A program made the position numbers and the translations under genes. A stretch of 64,000 nt of DNA from Nectonema munidae. Taxonomy: Eukaryota > Nematomorpha > Nectonematoida > Nectonematidae. The notes below the pieces were generated by a model that saw nothing but the letters and a program-made list of their open reading frames with translations, was not told the DNA's origin and made no database searches. Shown piece after piece: positions 23,796 to 33,820 of this stretch. Numbering within the stretch: position 1 is the first letter of the stretch; every line of letters begins with the position of its first letter. Where the stretch lies: positions 868,001-932,000 of the forward strand of contig JAUIRK010000673.1 in the NCBI GenBank assembly GCA_030549495.1. Direction: 5' to 3'.

Positions 23796-24367
23796 GGTGC
23801 CTGGTCAAAACGTCCGAAAACCAAAACATCCGAAAACTAAAACGTCCGAAACCAAAAGGTCCGAAAATTAGATTAACAGTATCTGAACCCTAAAAATCAT
23901 TTTTTTTCAAGAATTAAAATTGTTGAGGAAAAAAACTGAAAAATTGAGCACAAAACTTTTTTTATTTAAAAAAATTCTATTTCTAGTTTTTTAGTTTAAA
24001 ACTTTACACATTTTATATTTAAATGAAAAATGCACTATAATCAAGCGTGTCTTTTTACTGGAATAGATAAAAATTCATTCAAATCGTGTAGTTTTTCCTT
24101 TGATTTTTGATAGGAAGTCTAATTTTCAAAGTCTTGCAAATTCAACTAATTAATATAACTTTTTCCGAGACTTTTTTCCAAAATTGGGTTATATATTTTA
24201 AAATCATAATCTTCAGAAGTATTCAATTTTAAAATGAATTTTTTTTAGCCAAATTCATTATAATCCAAAAAAAATTTGGTTTCGGACGTTTTGGTTTTCG
24301 GACGTTTTGGTTTTCGGACGTTTTGGTTTCGGACGTTTTGGATTTCGGACGTTTTGACTATGAACCC
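23796..24367. mobile_element. Small transposon with tandem-repeat ends, copy 2
   Basis: The left end GGTGCCTGGTCAAAACGTCC leads into four units of AAAACGTCCGAAAACC type. The right end (24280-24367) has five units of TTTCGGACGTTTTGGTT and finishes in GACTATGAACCCC. The arms are inverted relative to each other, so the whole is a foldback-like nonautonomous element of 572 bp with no coding capacity. The open frame at 24276-24533 is the repeat array being read through. Confidence 0.65.
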
Positions 24368-25580
24368 CAAATATCTCATGACTTCAATGCGCCGTTTAAA
24401 AACTGTTTATCCATATTTTTCAGCTGAATTGAAACGAGACACCTTTTTCCTTGTAAGGCATAAGCCAGAAACGAACATAAATAATAGGCTACAAATTTTT
24501 TGTTTCATTATAAATTTTAGTGTTTTTTTATGACGTTTGACCTGCTAATAAAATTAACATAAGTGTTTGTGTCTTCAATATTTACAAAAACACATGTTTT
24601 GTATTATTACTTACAAAATTAAAAAATTTTGATTGATATTACGTCTTAAGGGCGCATCTAGAAATAAATTTACCGCGGGATCCAAAGTGAACTTTTAACG
24701 AATATCAATTAATATTTTTATAGGACTATTTTTTAGGTTTAGCCAATTTCTAACAAACAAACCAACATCTCATTTTACTTTTGACAGCTTAGGAAAACTT
24801 CTAACTGATTCTATATAGATTCTGAATCACCTCATGAGTCACAAATGTTAATTTTATGTTGCGTTTAATGTGAAGTGAGAAGGAAGGAGAAAAGACTTTT
24901 CGTTAGAGACAAGAGAAGCATACTTCAATTTTTTGGGACACGAGTCTGAATATATTACCCTTCTGACTTCACGTTTTCTACTACAAGAATGTGATATAGT
25001 TTAGTCTATAGTCTAAACCTACAACTTACACCGAATTTGGGCATATTTTTTTGGCTTGAAAGAGAGAGTCTTTTAGATGATGAAGGTGGACAAATTTTGT
25101 AATTGAACAATGTACATCATGGAAGATTTAATGATGAAAACAACTAAGAAAGTTTGGTTGACAAATATAATCAGAGTGAATATTTGTTCATATCACGTGA
25201 TAATACAACACATGATACTGATAAAAAAGTCAGGAAATCTTTGCGATCGGAAAAATTGTGTTATAAATAAACCTTTGAACAAGGTTTTTTCTAACTCAGC
25301 TTGAAGGAAATGAATTTCGGATGAAAGTATTTTCGATAACACATGTATCATATACACAATTATATTTGTGAAAAGCAAAATAAAACAAAAAAGATCAGGG
25401 TCCCTTCCTCCTGATTGCAGGGTACTTTCAAAGAAGTGGACAGTCGTTTTCACCTCGGTCTATATGATTTATAAGCAAATTAAGTTTTGAAAATGCTCTC
25501 CTTCTTATAGTTCACTTTTTAGTAGGCATAATCTTAAAGGCATTGTCGATTTATGCTCGAGTTCTATTTCTTAAAAAGAG
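24368..25580. other. No supported gene; upstream region of the riboflavin transporter
   Basis: Two small overlapping frames (25110-25304 + and 25193-25453 -) resemble nothing. The 5' untranslated exon of the downstream gene probably lies in 25400-25800, but I cannot place it. Confidence 0.4.
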
Positions 25581-25815
25581 ATTATAAAATATGGAAGAGA
25601 AATATTACGTATCACTCACTTTTCTTGAAAAAAGGGTCAACATCGGCATTTTTCCGAACTTTGCAATATATTTTGTAAAATATTCTATAAATTTTTCAAT
25701 TGTGTATCACTTGTTTTCTCTTATTCAATTAAAAAAGGAATTATTGGTAATTGGAAGTGATCATTTCGAAATAAAGACCTGGGTCTCACACGTCCGACTC
25801 ATTTCCTATCAGCGT

Positions 25816-27108
25816 ATGAATAACGAAGAAAAAGTGATTAAGTATACTTCGAAGAAAAGAAACATTGAAACCTATGTCTTAACAATCTTTTTTGGCATTT
25901 CCTCCTGGATCGGATGCAATGCGATATGGAACGAACTTCCTATTTTTATACAAGTTTTTCCCCAAGCTTGGTCTCTCCCCTCTTACCTCTCTCTCATCGT
26001 TCAGTTGGGAAACATATCTACCCTAACTTTTGTTATCATCAAACGTTTTGATCTCTTTAATATGCATATAATTAACAAACAAAGAAAACTAACTTTCTCT
26101 CTCCTACTCTTTCAACTCTTCTCTCTTCTGATCATTTCTTTGTTTTGGCGCCAAAAAAGTTATAATAGTGAAGGCGAAGACACCCTAAGGAATGTGACCG
26201 CGGGAAAAAGTATCACCTTATTTGGGAGCACTTTTTTTATTGCGATCGTGAATTGTGCTTCTAGTGTCGTCTTCCTACCGCTCCTCAACACCTTCAGCTC
26301 GTGCGAAAACGTGAAACACCTGATTCCAGCTTATTTTGTTGGTGCAGCTTTTAGTTCCTTCATTCCCGGGACCTTATCTCTTCTACAAGGAATAAAAAGA
26401 CATACGAAGGCGACGAATGAAGAACTTGGCATGGGCGATATTTTGTCTAACCTTCAGTACCTACCACGTACTTATTTTTTAGCGATTTTTTCCATCTCTT
26501 TACTCTCTTGCTCCGCCTTTATTTTGCTGCATCAAATGAATCCAACAAGGCAGAAGAACGCCAACCCCCAGTATAGCAAATCTCTACTCGACAGCAGCAA
26601 TTGCCTCGATCATCAAGCTTCCAAAAATGCGAAACTCTGTCTGGTCGCTTGTCAGATTTGGGTGAATGCTTTGCAAAACGGAATCCTACCATCGATCCAG
26701 TCCTATGCCATCCTGCCGTACGGTGAAAAGGCCTTTCTTTTTGCTGTCACACTCTCAAGCATTGGCAACCCGATCGCGAGCTTCAGCGCCACCCTCCTCC
26801 CCACCGTCAAGTCGACCAAGTCACTATACGGCCTCACTTTCACCGCGACGCTCCTTTTTGGCTTCTTCTGCTTTTGCGCTAGGTCTTCTGCCTCTCCACC
26901 TGCCCTGCCTCCTTTGAGCGTGGTCGTTCTTTGGATTCTGCTTTCGTCTTTGATTTCATTTTGCCGAGTTAATTTCTCAACTCTCTTTCACGCCATCAAT
27001 TCCAAAAACGGTCTTTTCTACTGCGGGATCTGCATTCAGATGGGATCATCTCTTGGTTCTGCCATTATTTTTATACTAATTAATTTTGTACGCATTTTTG
27101 CACCTTAA
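25816..27108 (+). CDS. Riboflavin transporter, SLC52A family
   Basis: Imports riboflavin across the plasma membrane. The 430-residue product has about 11 hydrophobic helices, the usual length and count for SLC52. Signatures: FGISSWIGCNAIWNELPIF and WSLPSYLSLIVQLGN (first two helices), NCASSVVFLPLL, YFVGAAFSSFIPGTLSLLQG, a charged loop near 230-270, NGILPSIQSYAILPYG, and a conserved C-terminal helix (CGICIQMGSSLGSAIIFIL). The frame is open from 25591, but the first 75 codons match nothing; a pyrimidine-rich acceptor (TTTCCTATCAG|CG) directly precedes the ATG at 25816, which I take as the start. The whole coding region is one exon. GC rises toward the 3' end, unlike the flanks. A possible AATAAA lies at 27472. 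The alternative start at 25591 is less likely. Confidence 0.9.
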   Translation: MNNEEKVIKYTSKKRNIETYVLTIFFGISSWIGCNAIWNELPIFIQVFPQAWSLPSYLSLIVQLGNISTLTFVIIKRFDLFNMHIINKQRKLTFSLLLFQLFSLLIISLFWRQKSYNSEGEDTLRNVTAGKSITLFGSTFFIAIVNCASSVVFLPLLNTFSSCENVKHLIPAYFVGAAFSSFIPGTLSLLQGIKRHTKATNEELGMGDILSNLQYLPRTYFLAIFSISLLSCSAFILLHQMNPTRQKNANPQYSKSLLDSSNCLDHQASKNAKLCLVACQIWVNALQNGILPSIQSYAILPYGEKAFLFAVTLSSIGNPIASFSATLLPTVKSTKSLYGLTFTATLLFGFFCFCARSSASPPALPPLSVVVLWILLSSLISFCRVNFSTLFHAINSKNGLFYCGICIQMGSSLGSAIIFILINFVRIFAP

Positions 27109-28502
27109 AATTGAGATTTCTGCTCATCCTCATTTATCTTATTTCCTTTTCATAGGTTTGGTTTATGAATTTAATTTCTTAAAAACTTGTATTATACTTT
27201 TTAGTCTTGAAGTAGCATTTGCATCTTGAAACAGTGCCAGACAGGTCAAAAAATATGCGGAGGGATATGCATTATTGGGAGTATTGTAGAATACCGACTT
27301 ATAAGGGTAAAAAGAGCTAAATGGTGTTTATACTTATATCCTGTGTCAAATTATAAATTTAAAAAATCCAAGGTTTGTCAACGTGAGCAAAAGGCACCAT
27401 TGGAAACCATGAGATATTTTCACGAGGCCGCATAAAATTCGTGGCCCACAATATATATATGAAGTATTTTTAATAAAAATCAGTGGCACACTCACTCTCA
27501 AATACCAATCCCACTATAAACGCGCGGTTTTATCAGGTCGAATAATAGCAATAGAATCACTACTTTCTGGCTTAACAAGAGAACAAAATCATTCATATAT
27601 GACAGAGTCAAAGCAAAAACAAAGTGCTAATTCTTCATGCCCGCTATTATTTTTACTCTCATTTATTAGGATTTGAAATGAGCTTGAAAAATTCATCAAA
27701 TTTACCACATTTTTACGAATCGGCAGTTTAATTATATCAACGATAGGATATTTCAAATTCACAAAAATTTGAAATAGTTACGGTTTTTGACGAAAATAGA
27801 CTGGCAAGATCTAAAATTGAATGAATACAACAGTTCACACCAGATTTTATTATTTGAGACTTTCCCATTAGAACATGAAGAGAGTGATCACTACTCATTC
27901 CATGTAATAAAGCTTTTATCCCAAGTTATGACTTCTCACCAGTTATTGAAACCAATGATCACAATTGTCTTTTTGGATTCGGAAGTTCTATTACTGAAAC
28001 AACTGCATGCGTGACAAAAAATCACATCGAGAGTTTTTAGCTTTGCTCTAACTAAGTGAAGGTTTTATATCAAATGTCAAAAAAGGTCTGAAGATCGTAT
28101 GAAAAGGCTTGTATTACAAGACTCATTGGTAAATCAGACATAGTTTATTCGACAACCCTACAATATTGACTCTAACTAAGTTTCCCAATGTTTTTCTTCC
28201 CCGTTATTCTGAAATTCACACGGAAACTATCTTCATCAAACGAAATGCTCTCACACCTGTCGGTATAATTTGCTAATACGATAGACCAATCATGTAATAG
28301 TATTTTTATAACCAACGTATTTAACAGTATGAAAATCAGCTTATTTTCTATCTAAAGACATTGGGTTATATACGACCCTAACGTGGACAAAAATAAAAGA
28401 ATTTGAAAAGTTTGTTATAAAATAGAGGCAAAAATTTATTTTACTTTAAAAATTAAATTTTTTTATGTATTATAATACAAGTAACAAAAATCTAAAGCGA
28501 CA
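27109..28502. other. 3' flank of SLC52A, then no supported gene
   Basis: Probable 3' untranslated region to about 27490. A 69-codon frame (27226-27435) within it lacks homology. Decayed coding-like residues at 27780-28020 (+) are unassigned. Confidence 0.4.
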
Positions 28503-28583
28503 TTATAACAAATATAAAAAATTGGACACTTTATTGTTGATTTTTGCTAACTAGTGTCCAATTTTTTTATATTTGTTATAATT
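28503..28583. repeat. Near-perfect hairpin, 29-30 bp arms
   Basis: ATTATAACAAATATAAAAAA TTGGACACT on the left pairs with its reverse complement on the right, with one extra A in the right arm and a loop of about 22 bases (TTATTGTTGATTTTTGCTAACT-like). It could be a foldback MITE or the centre of a small-RNA-like hairpin. No target duplication was seen. Confidence 0.75.
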
Positions 28584-28859
28584 ATTTCACCTCAATGGGC
28601 ATATCTGTCAAAGAATTTATTTCTAAAGCGATATTGTTTTTCAGACTTTATCAAAGGTTTCCTAAAACCCGCGGTGACCATCGAGATAAAAAAATTCACA
28701 CAATTTTACTTTTATCTAAATGCTCAAAAATATTTAATGTTTTAAAAGCCTAATCCCTCAAAATATCTAACTAAAAAAGCTTTTGAAAAAAGTTAACGAC
28801 TCTATGCGATCCCAATGTTTTCTGGTATTGACAGTGAAAAGTAATTGAAATAATTATGA

Positions 28860-29350
28860 CAGCAACAAAATACCAACACAGCTATCGAGAGCACCCTCTA
28901 CAACAGAAGAGAGCGACACTTGACAAAGTGATGAAACAACACCTCCCACTTTTCCAACAATATCTAGACGGACTTTTCAGCGCGCTGCAAAACAAAAACT
29001 TGAGAAGAAAATTAGAAGCGTTTGAAGTGAAATTATGGAGAACAGTAATATGAACATCTTGGATCCAAAGGCTTACGAATGAAGAAATATTAAATAAAAT
29101 TAAAACCAGAAGAATGTTATTGATATATACAAGAGGCAGCTAGCCTTTGCTGGTCACATCGAAAGAAAAGACGGATTAGAAAGGTTGTGTACATTCGAAA
29201 TGATAGAAGGAAGAAGAGGAAGAACACTGATGGACTCAAAGAAGTTATTGGAAGGAATCACAAGATAGCCTAGATGAGAAGAAAAATGAAAGATCGACAA
29301 ATCTGGTGCTCCATGGTTGCTCACATCCAAATGGATACGGAACTTTGATG
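28860..29350 (+). pseudogene. LINE ORF2 C-terminal tail, RTE-like, decayed
   Basis: The + strand reads KLEAFEVKLWRTVI, then SWIQRLTNEEILNKIKTRRM, and after shifts GRNHKIA and a final block with IWCSMVAH. This is the pattern of the RTE/BovB-like C-terminal tail (AFE-WLWRRM, W-D-VTNEEVL, then DR-WR). It ends near a TGATGATGATTG string at 29347, like the simple-repeat tails of such LINEs. Several stops; 5' truncated. Confidence 0.55.
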
Positions 29351-29581
29351 ATGATTGCCTTTATTTTCAATTCAAAATAATGTTTTTTGACAATTTATCA
29401 AACAATTAACTTTTAACTGTCCTTTGTAACAATGTTCCCAAATGGAAACGTCAAAAAATCATCAGGAAAATTTTTTTATTTACCTATAGTATAAACAAAG
29501 CAAAAAATCTTAATTGATTTAAAAAAAATGTTTTCCTATTACCTTGGTAGTTAATGGATTAAATAGAGGCAGCTCTGAATT

Positions 29582-29897
29582 ATATACCTCAATAGGACCT
29601 CTATTGTTTTGCTTACAAATTCGTTATAAGCTTGTAATAGTAAATTTCTCCTATACTTTATATGATATCTAATTTTGCTCCTTATTCTAAACTGATCCTT
29701 GCTTGAAATTTTTATTGAAGAGATTTATTAATTTATTTAATAAACCAACTTTAGGTGTTTAATTCACTCAAAATATTTCATTTGTCAGTAAATTAGGTAT
29801 CTCGATAGGACCTCCATCGTTTTGGCTACAAATTCGTTATCGGCTCGTAGTCTATACATCATTTCTTCTATACTTTATACAGTATGTAATTTTGCTA
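29582..29897. repeat. Two copies of a dispersed repeat of about 130 bp
   Basis: Copy a (29582-29680) and copy b (29770-29897) share the order ATAGGACCTC, ACAAATTCGTTAT, TATACTTTATA and TAATTTTGCT. A third copy lies at 33612-33740 and is closest to copy b (GGCTACAAATTCGTTATCGG is identical). No coding potential. Family unknown. Confidence 0.65.
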
Positions 29898-29900
29898 CAT

Positions 29901-31130
29901 TATGTAAAAATATATCCTCTTTCAATAATGAGATAAAAAAAGAACTCTAAATGTTTGATCCCATGCTGATGCAAGGTCCTTGGGCACTTATTTAATGCAA
30001 CGTCTACTTTATCCGCATTAATTACACGCTGGCTTAGAGCCGCGTGTGTTCCAAGTCATTGGCTCAATTTGCTTTGCAATTGATTCCTTCCCAATCGATT
30101 AAATTAATTCATGCGAACATTGAAATATCAAAATAAAGTTTATTTTTAATTGAAGAAGGAATTTCTACAAAATATCGTCAATTTGGAAGCCTTTTTCATA
30201 GAATCTGCTTCACTGAACTTTGTTCGATGTCATGATGAAATTGTTCACATTTGCTTTCATAACGACGACATTTGACTAAAAATAGAAAACACATTTTAAA
30301 GATTTTAATTGGTCATGATTAATTTAACGCGAAATAGCTAGGTCACCACCACATGAGTAACGCAACCCTTTTTTAACCAGCGATTTATATATAGGGCTTT
30401 AAACTTTTTAGTAATAAATTTTTATTTAATTTTTTTAATCTATGGTATAGTCTAATATTTTTGTTGTATATATTTTAAAAACAAAGTTATATACTTTTTT
30501 GTTAAATTTTTAATTTTTTAAAGACTTTTTCTCTTAAAACTTAGAAGATAAAAAATCGTTCGATCTCTTTAGTGGAAAAAGTGGTTAATTAAAGAAGGAA
30601 TATCTAATGAGATTAAATCAAAGAGAGTACATCTTCACCCAAATGGCAAATTGAAATCTGTAAAATTTTAAATTAGCAGAGAAGACAGTTGACAGAATTG
30701 TATGAACGTTTTACAAATTTGGTACATATGAAGCAAAGTGGATTGATGAATAATTGCTAGGTTGAAAGAAATCGCAAATAAAAGTAGGGGAAATTTTAAC
30801 AAGGAAGTAAGTATTAATACAGTTAATAGGATTAACAAAAGGCGAAATCTTGTGTTTTAAAAAGTTGTAACATAAAATAGTCTTGATATTGCAAATACAA
30901 TTGTTGGTTCACTAAAGATTGTAAAACAGTCACTGCAAACAATTCATTAATGATTGCAAATAGTACACTAATGGTTACGATTAGTTCACTAAAGAGTCAA
31001 AAACCCGGTATCAATTGTTTTCTTTGTATGGCATGCATTTGTGATCAGTGATTCATATAAAAATTACTAAATATCAACGATTCAAATATAATAGTATACA
31101 TGTTTTATAATGCTCATTAACTTATGAGTT
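29901..31130. other. No supported gene
   Basis: A non-AT-rich block at 29990-30260 has no convincing frame; on the minus strand it holds AATAAA near 30140 and could be a 3' untranslated region or non-coding RNA. The remainder is AT-rich. Confidence 0.35.
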
Positions 31131-31254
31131 AATGTTTCAGCTTATAATCAACTCCGAATCCTTCAAATTAAACTGAATCCGACTCCTTGCCCTGCTCGTT
31201 TCCCACCCACCCATCGTGCATTCCTTTTTCACTGGCTTTTACTACACCCACACA

Positions 31255-31345
31255 TAAGGGCTCAACATATATTACGTAACGTCAAAGGGGAGAGGGTCAT
31301 CTATTAGCGTTACTGAGTGTTACAAGCGGGAGGAAACTTTTTGCG
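31255..31345. mobile_element. MITE-like end with ACGTAACG motif
   Basis: ATATTACGTAACGTCAAAGG, then GGAGAGGG and GTGTTACAAGCGGGAGGAAA, resemble the ends of a widespread invertebrate DNA-transposon family with TTACGTAACGC termini. Only one end is visible and no target duplication was found. Confidence 0.3.
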
Positions 31346-31399
31346 TTATAAAGTTTTACAGGGAAGAGCGAGCGCGAGTATTTTTCTGCATAGCGAATT

Positions 31400-32950
31400 G
31401 CAAACCTTTCGTTTTCTACTTTTTAAAACAGAAGTTTTCTTGATAATAATTTTTCCATATTTTCCAACGTTTTCAACATATTTAATTTTGATGGTATTTC
31501 ACGCATTTATTTTTTACTCTACATAAAAATGTCCTCTTTAAAGTCATTTTATCTTTAATTCTATTGAAGATTATTATTTTAAAATTTTTTCTTGACTTTT
31601 ATTCTTGTTTAAAATCGCTCAAAACTTTTTTAGTTTTAAATATCCAGTTAACCTTAATTTTTTTTTATTATCAATTTTGACATTTATGGCTCACTCCAGT
31701 TGTTCAAATTAGTGTGATCTCTAAAAATTTAATGACTCCACCCTCATATTCTAATAAACAAGTATTGAATTAAATTATTTATGATGTTATCTTCTTTTTT
31801 TAAGAAAAGTTTAAATGTTGGTTTAACTGTTAAACACAAGGATTTGAAGAAGTCGTATCTTCTAGCTAACCCAGATTAGGAAAAAATACTCAACAAAAAA
31901 ATATAATGAAATTTGGAAAACAGTTAGGTATGATGATAAAGAGTATACCAAAACCTTATTACAACTCAAATCAAAAGCAGAAATAAAAAAATATAGTAAG
32001 TTTATTTTGCAAAGTAAAACTGGGTATATTTTACGTTATTTATGTAAACAAATAATGTTACAATCGATGTTAAATTTGTAGTCAAAAAAGACAGATGTTA
32101 TAAATGATTATCCGGTTAAAGCAGAGTGTATGATAAATGGTTCAATAAACTTAATAAGCCTGCTGAGAAGTGGATATCAAATCATTGTGAGATATCGAAA
32201 TACTTTTTACAGGTAAAATCTTAAGTTATTTTTTATATTTCATTTCCAGATAATCAAATGCTGTTCAAAAATGAGAACCAATTGGAAAAAAGAAGATAAA
32301 TCATCTTTGTAACTAATATTTGGCAAAGACTCTCTGTGGAATCTATCATAAATGAAAAGTTCAAGTCAAGAATGCCATACGAATCATTGTCCTAGCCAAA
32401 GGGGGAAAATTTCAGGAAATATTTGTGTTATGTGAAAGTTACAGACCAAGTAGGAGTGCGTTATTGCGACACAGAAAACAAGGATGCATTCAAGACTATG
32501 AGGAAGAAATGGAAGTTTCTGAAGAAGCAATTCCTTTATCTACAGATGATGCGGCACCAGTCATGACTATTTTTGATTGTTTTGAGTTAAAAAAATGATT
32601 TTGATGATTTACAAAACCATGAAAATAAACTTACACTTCATAACAATAAAGAAGTTCTTAAAAATGTGTGGGAAATTATATAATTTTGGGAGGAAGAGCA
32701 GGGGATTCAGCAAAGTGTTACAAATGCGACAAAGAGGAAGGCTTAATTTTCTAAAATTATTTCGTTACGTAATTTATATATGGCCCTAACCATTCGCACA
32801 ACTTCACACTCCACTCTTAGGGTTCTGGACGCTAGTTAACTTTAATGTCAAGGCAAATTGAAAGTGACAAAATTAGGACATTTGATTGATTATACCAGTT
32901 AGCATCTTATATTCAATAAATGAAACATGCAGAATGATGAATAAAACGGC
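31400..32950 (+). other. Unassigned decayed coding-like region
   Basis: Scattered peptides on + (KVTDQVGVRYCDTENKDAFK near 32430, SEEAIPLSTDDAAPVMTIFD near 32520, HNNKEVLKNVWEII near 32640) suggest an old broken element with possible short introns. The order of parts does not let me name a family. Confidence 0.25.
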
Positions 32951-32999
32951 CATTATGTGGGCATATTATTTTTAAATACATGCTCATTTGGACTTTGAA

Positions 33000-33305
33000 A
33001 CCATGGCCAAGTTAAAATGAGAGTTTCAACGAAACAGAGTGCGGTACGTACGTGGGTGTTGTGCAAGAGCGTTTCCACGTTGCAGAGTCGATTCTGAAAG
33101 TTCGAGATGCGTTCGGAAAAGTTCGGAGGAATCATTTCACAGAAAGAATTCTTCAAGCTCTCCAGTTTGCCGAGGTCTACACCAAAATAAAATTAGTCTA
33201 CTTCGCATGCCCACTCAAATAAAAGTAAGGAAGAAGCGTCCAGCGCCAAGCCGAGTTCAAGGCATGCGTGAGGAACACGCAAAGAAAGAATTGGGTCTAG
33301 GAAAA
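33000..33305 (+). other. Unassigned GC-richer island with open frames on both strands
   Basis: About 300 bases distinctly richer in GC than their flanks. One + frame reads SFNETECGTYVGVVQERFHV and KVRDAFGKVRRNHFTERILQ, continuing FAEVYTKIKLVYFACPLK; another + frame is open for 89 codons (33039-33308), and the minus strand for 67 (32953-33156). Such multi-frame openness goes with GC content. I recognise no domain. It may be an exon, a processed RNA fragment or an element piece. Confidence 0.25.
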
Positions 33306-33611
33306 TAAGTATTCACTGCAACAATTAACGCGCATAGACTAAAACAAAGTACTTACTTCTTACTAAGCAAAAAATAAACTTATTTTCTTAATTTATTTAA
33401 GAAGCCATCTTTTTGTGATGCAGTGTTTATATAATTCGTTTATTCATGTTTGATTTTTGTACAACAATTATCTCTTATGAATGAATTTGTTATTTAAAGT
33501 ATGACATATGGTTGTGCTAGTACTTTCTTTTTATTCATCCGGTATTTATTTTTCGACGATATTTGTTGTTGTTTGCATAATAAATTTTTTCTTCTTCTAC
33601 CTCTTAATTTA

Positions 33612-33740
33612 CACAAAATATTCCATTTGTCAGTTAATTAGGTATCTCGTAGGACCTCCATCCTTTTGGCTACAAATTCGTTATCGGCTCGTAGTCTCTG
33701 TATCATTTCTTCTATACTTTATACAGTATATAATTTTGCT
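33612..33740. repeat. Dispersed repeat, third copy
   Basis: About 90 percent identical by eye to 29770-29897, in the same orientation (TTTGTCAGTTAATTAGGTAT, then GGCTACAAATTCGTTATCGG). The overlapping + frame at 33508-33753 is not a gene. Confidence 0.65.
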
Positions 33741-33820
33741 ATTCATTCTATGATGATTAGGGTGAATCGAATTGTTCTCTGATTCAAAATGGTGTGATTT
33801 AGTGCTAAAAAGCTGTGCAT

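Noticed and set aside
23634-24367. CRISPR-like array
   Set aside because: Units are contiguous with no unique spacers, are inverted between ends, and the DNA is eukaryotic.
24276-24533. 85-codon frame rich in FGRF and WFRTF
   Set aside because: Arises from the tandem units at the end of a small transposon.
26666-26917. 83-codon second + frame within SLC52A
   Set aside because: Alternative frame produced by locally higher GC; no domain.
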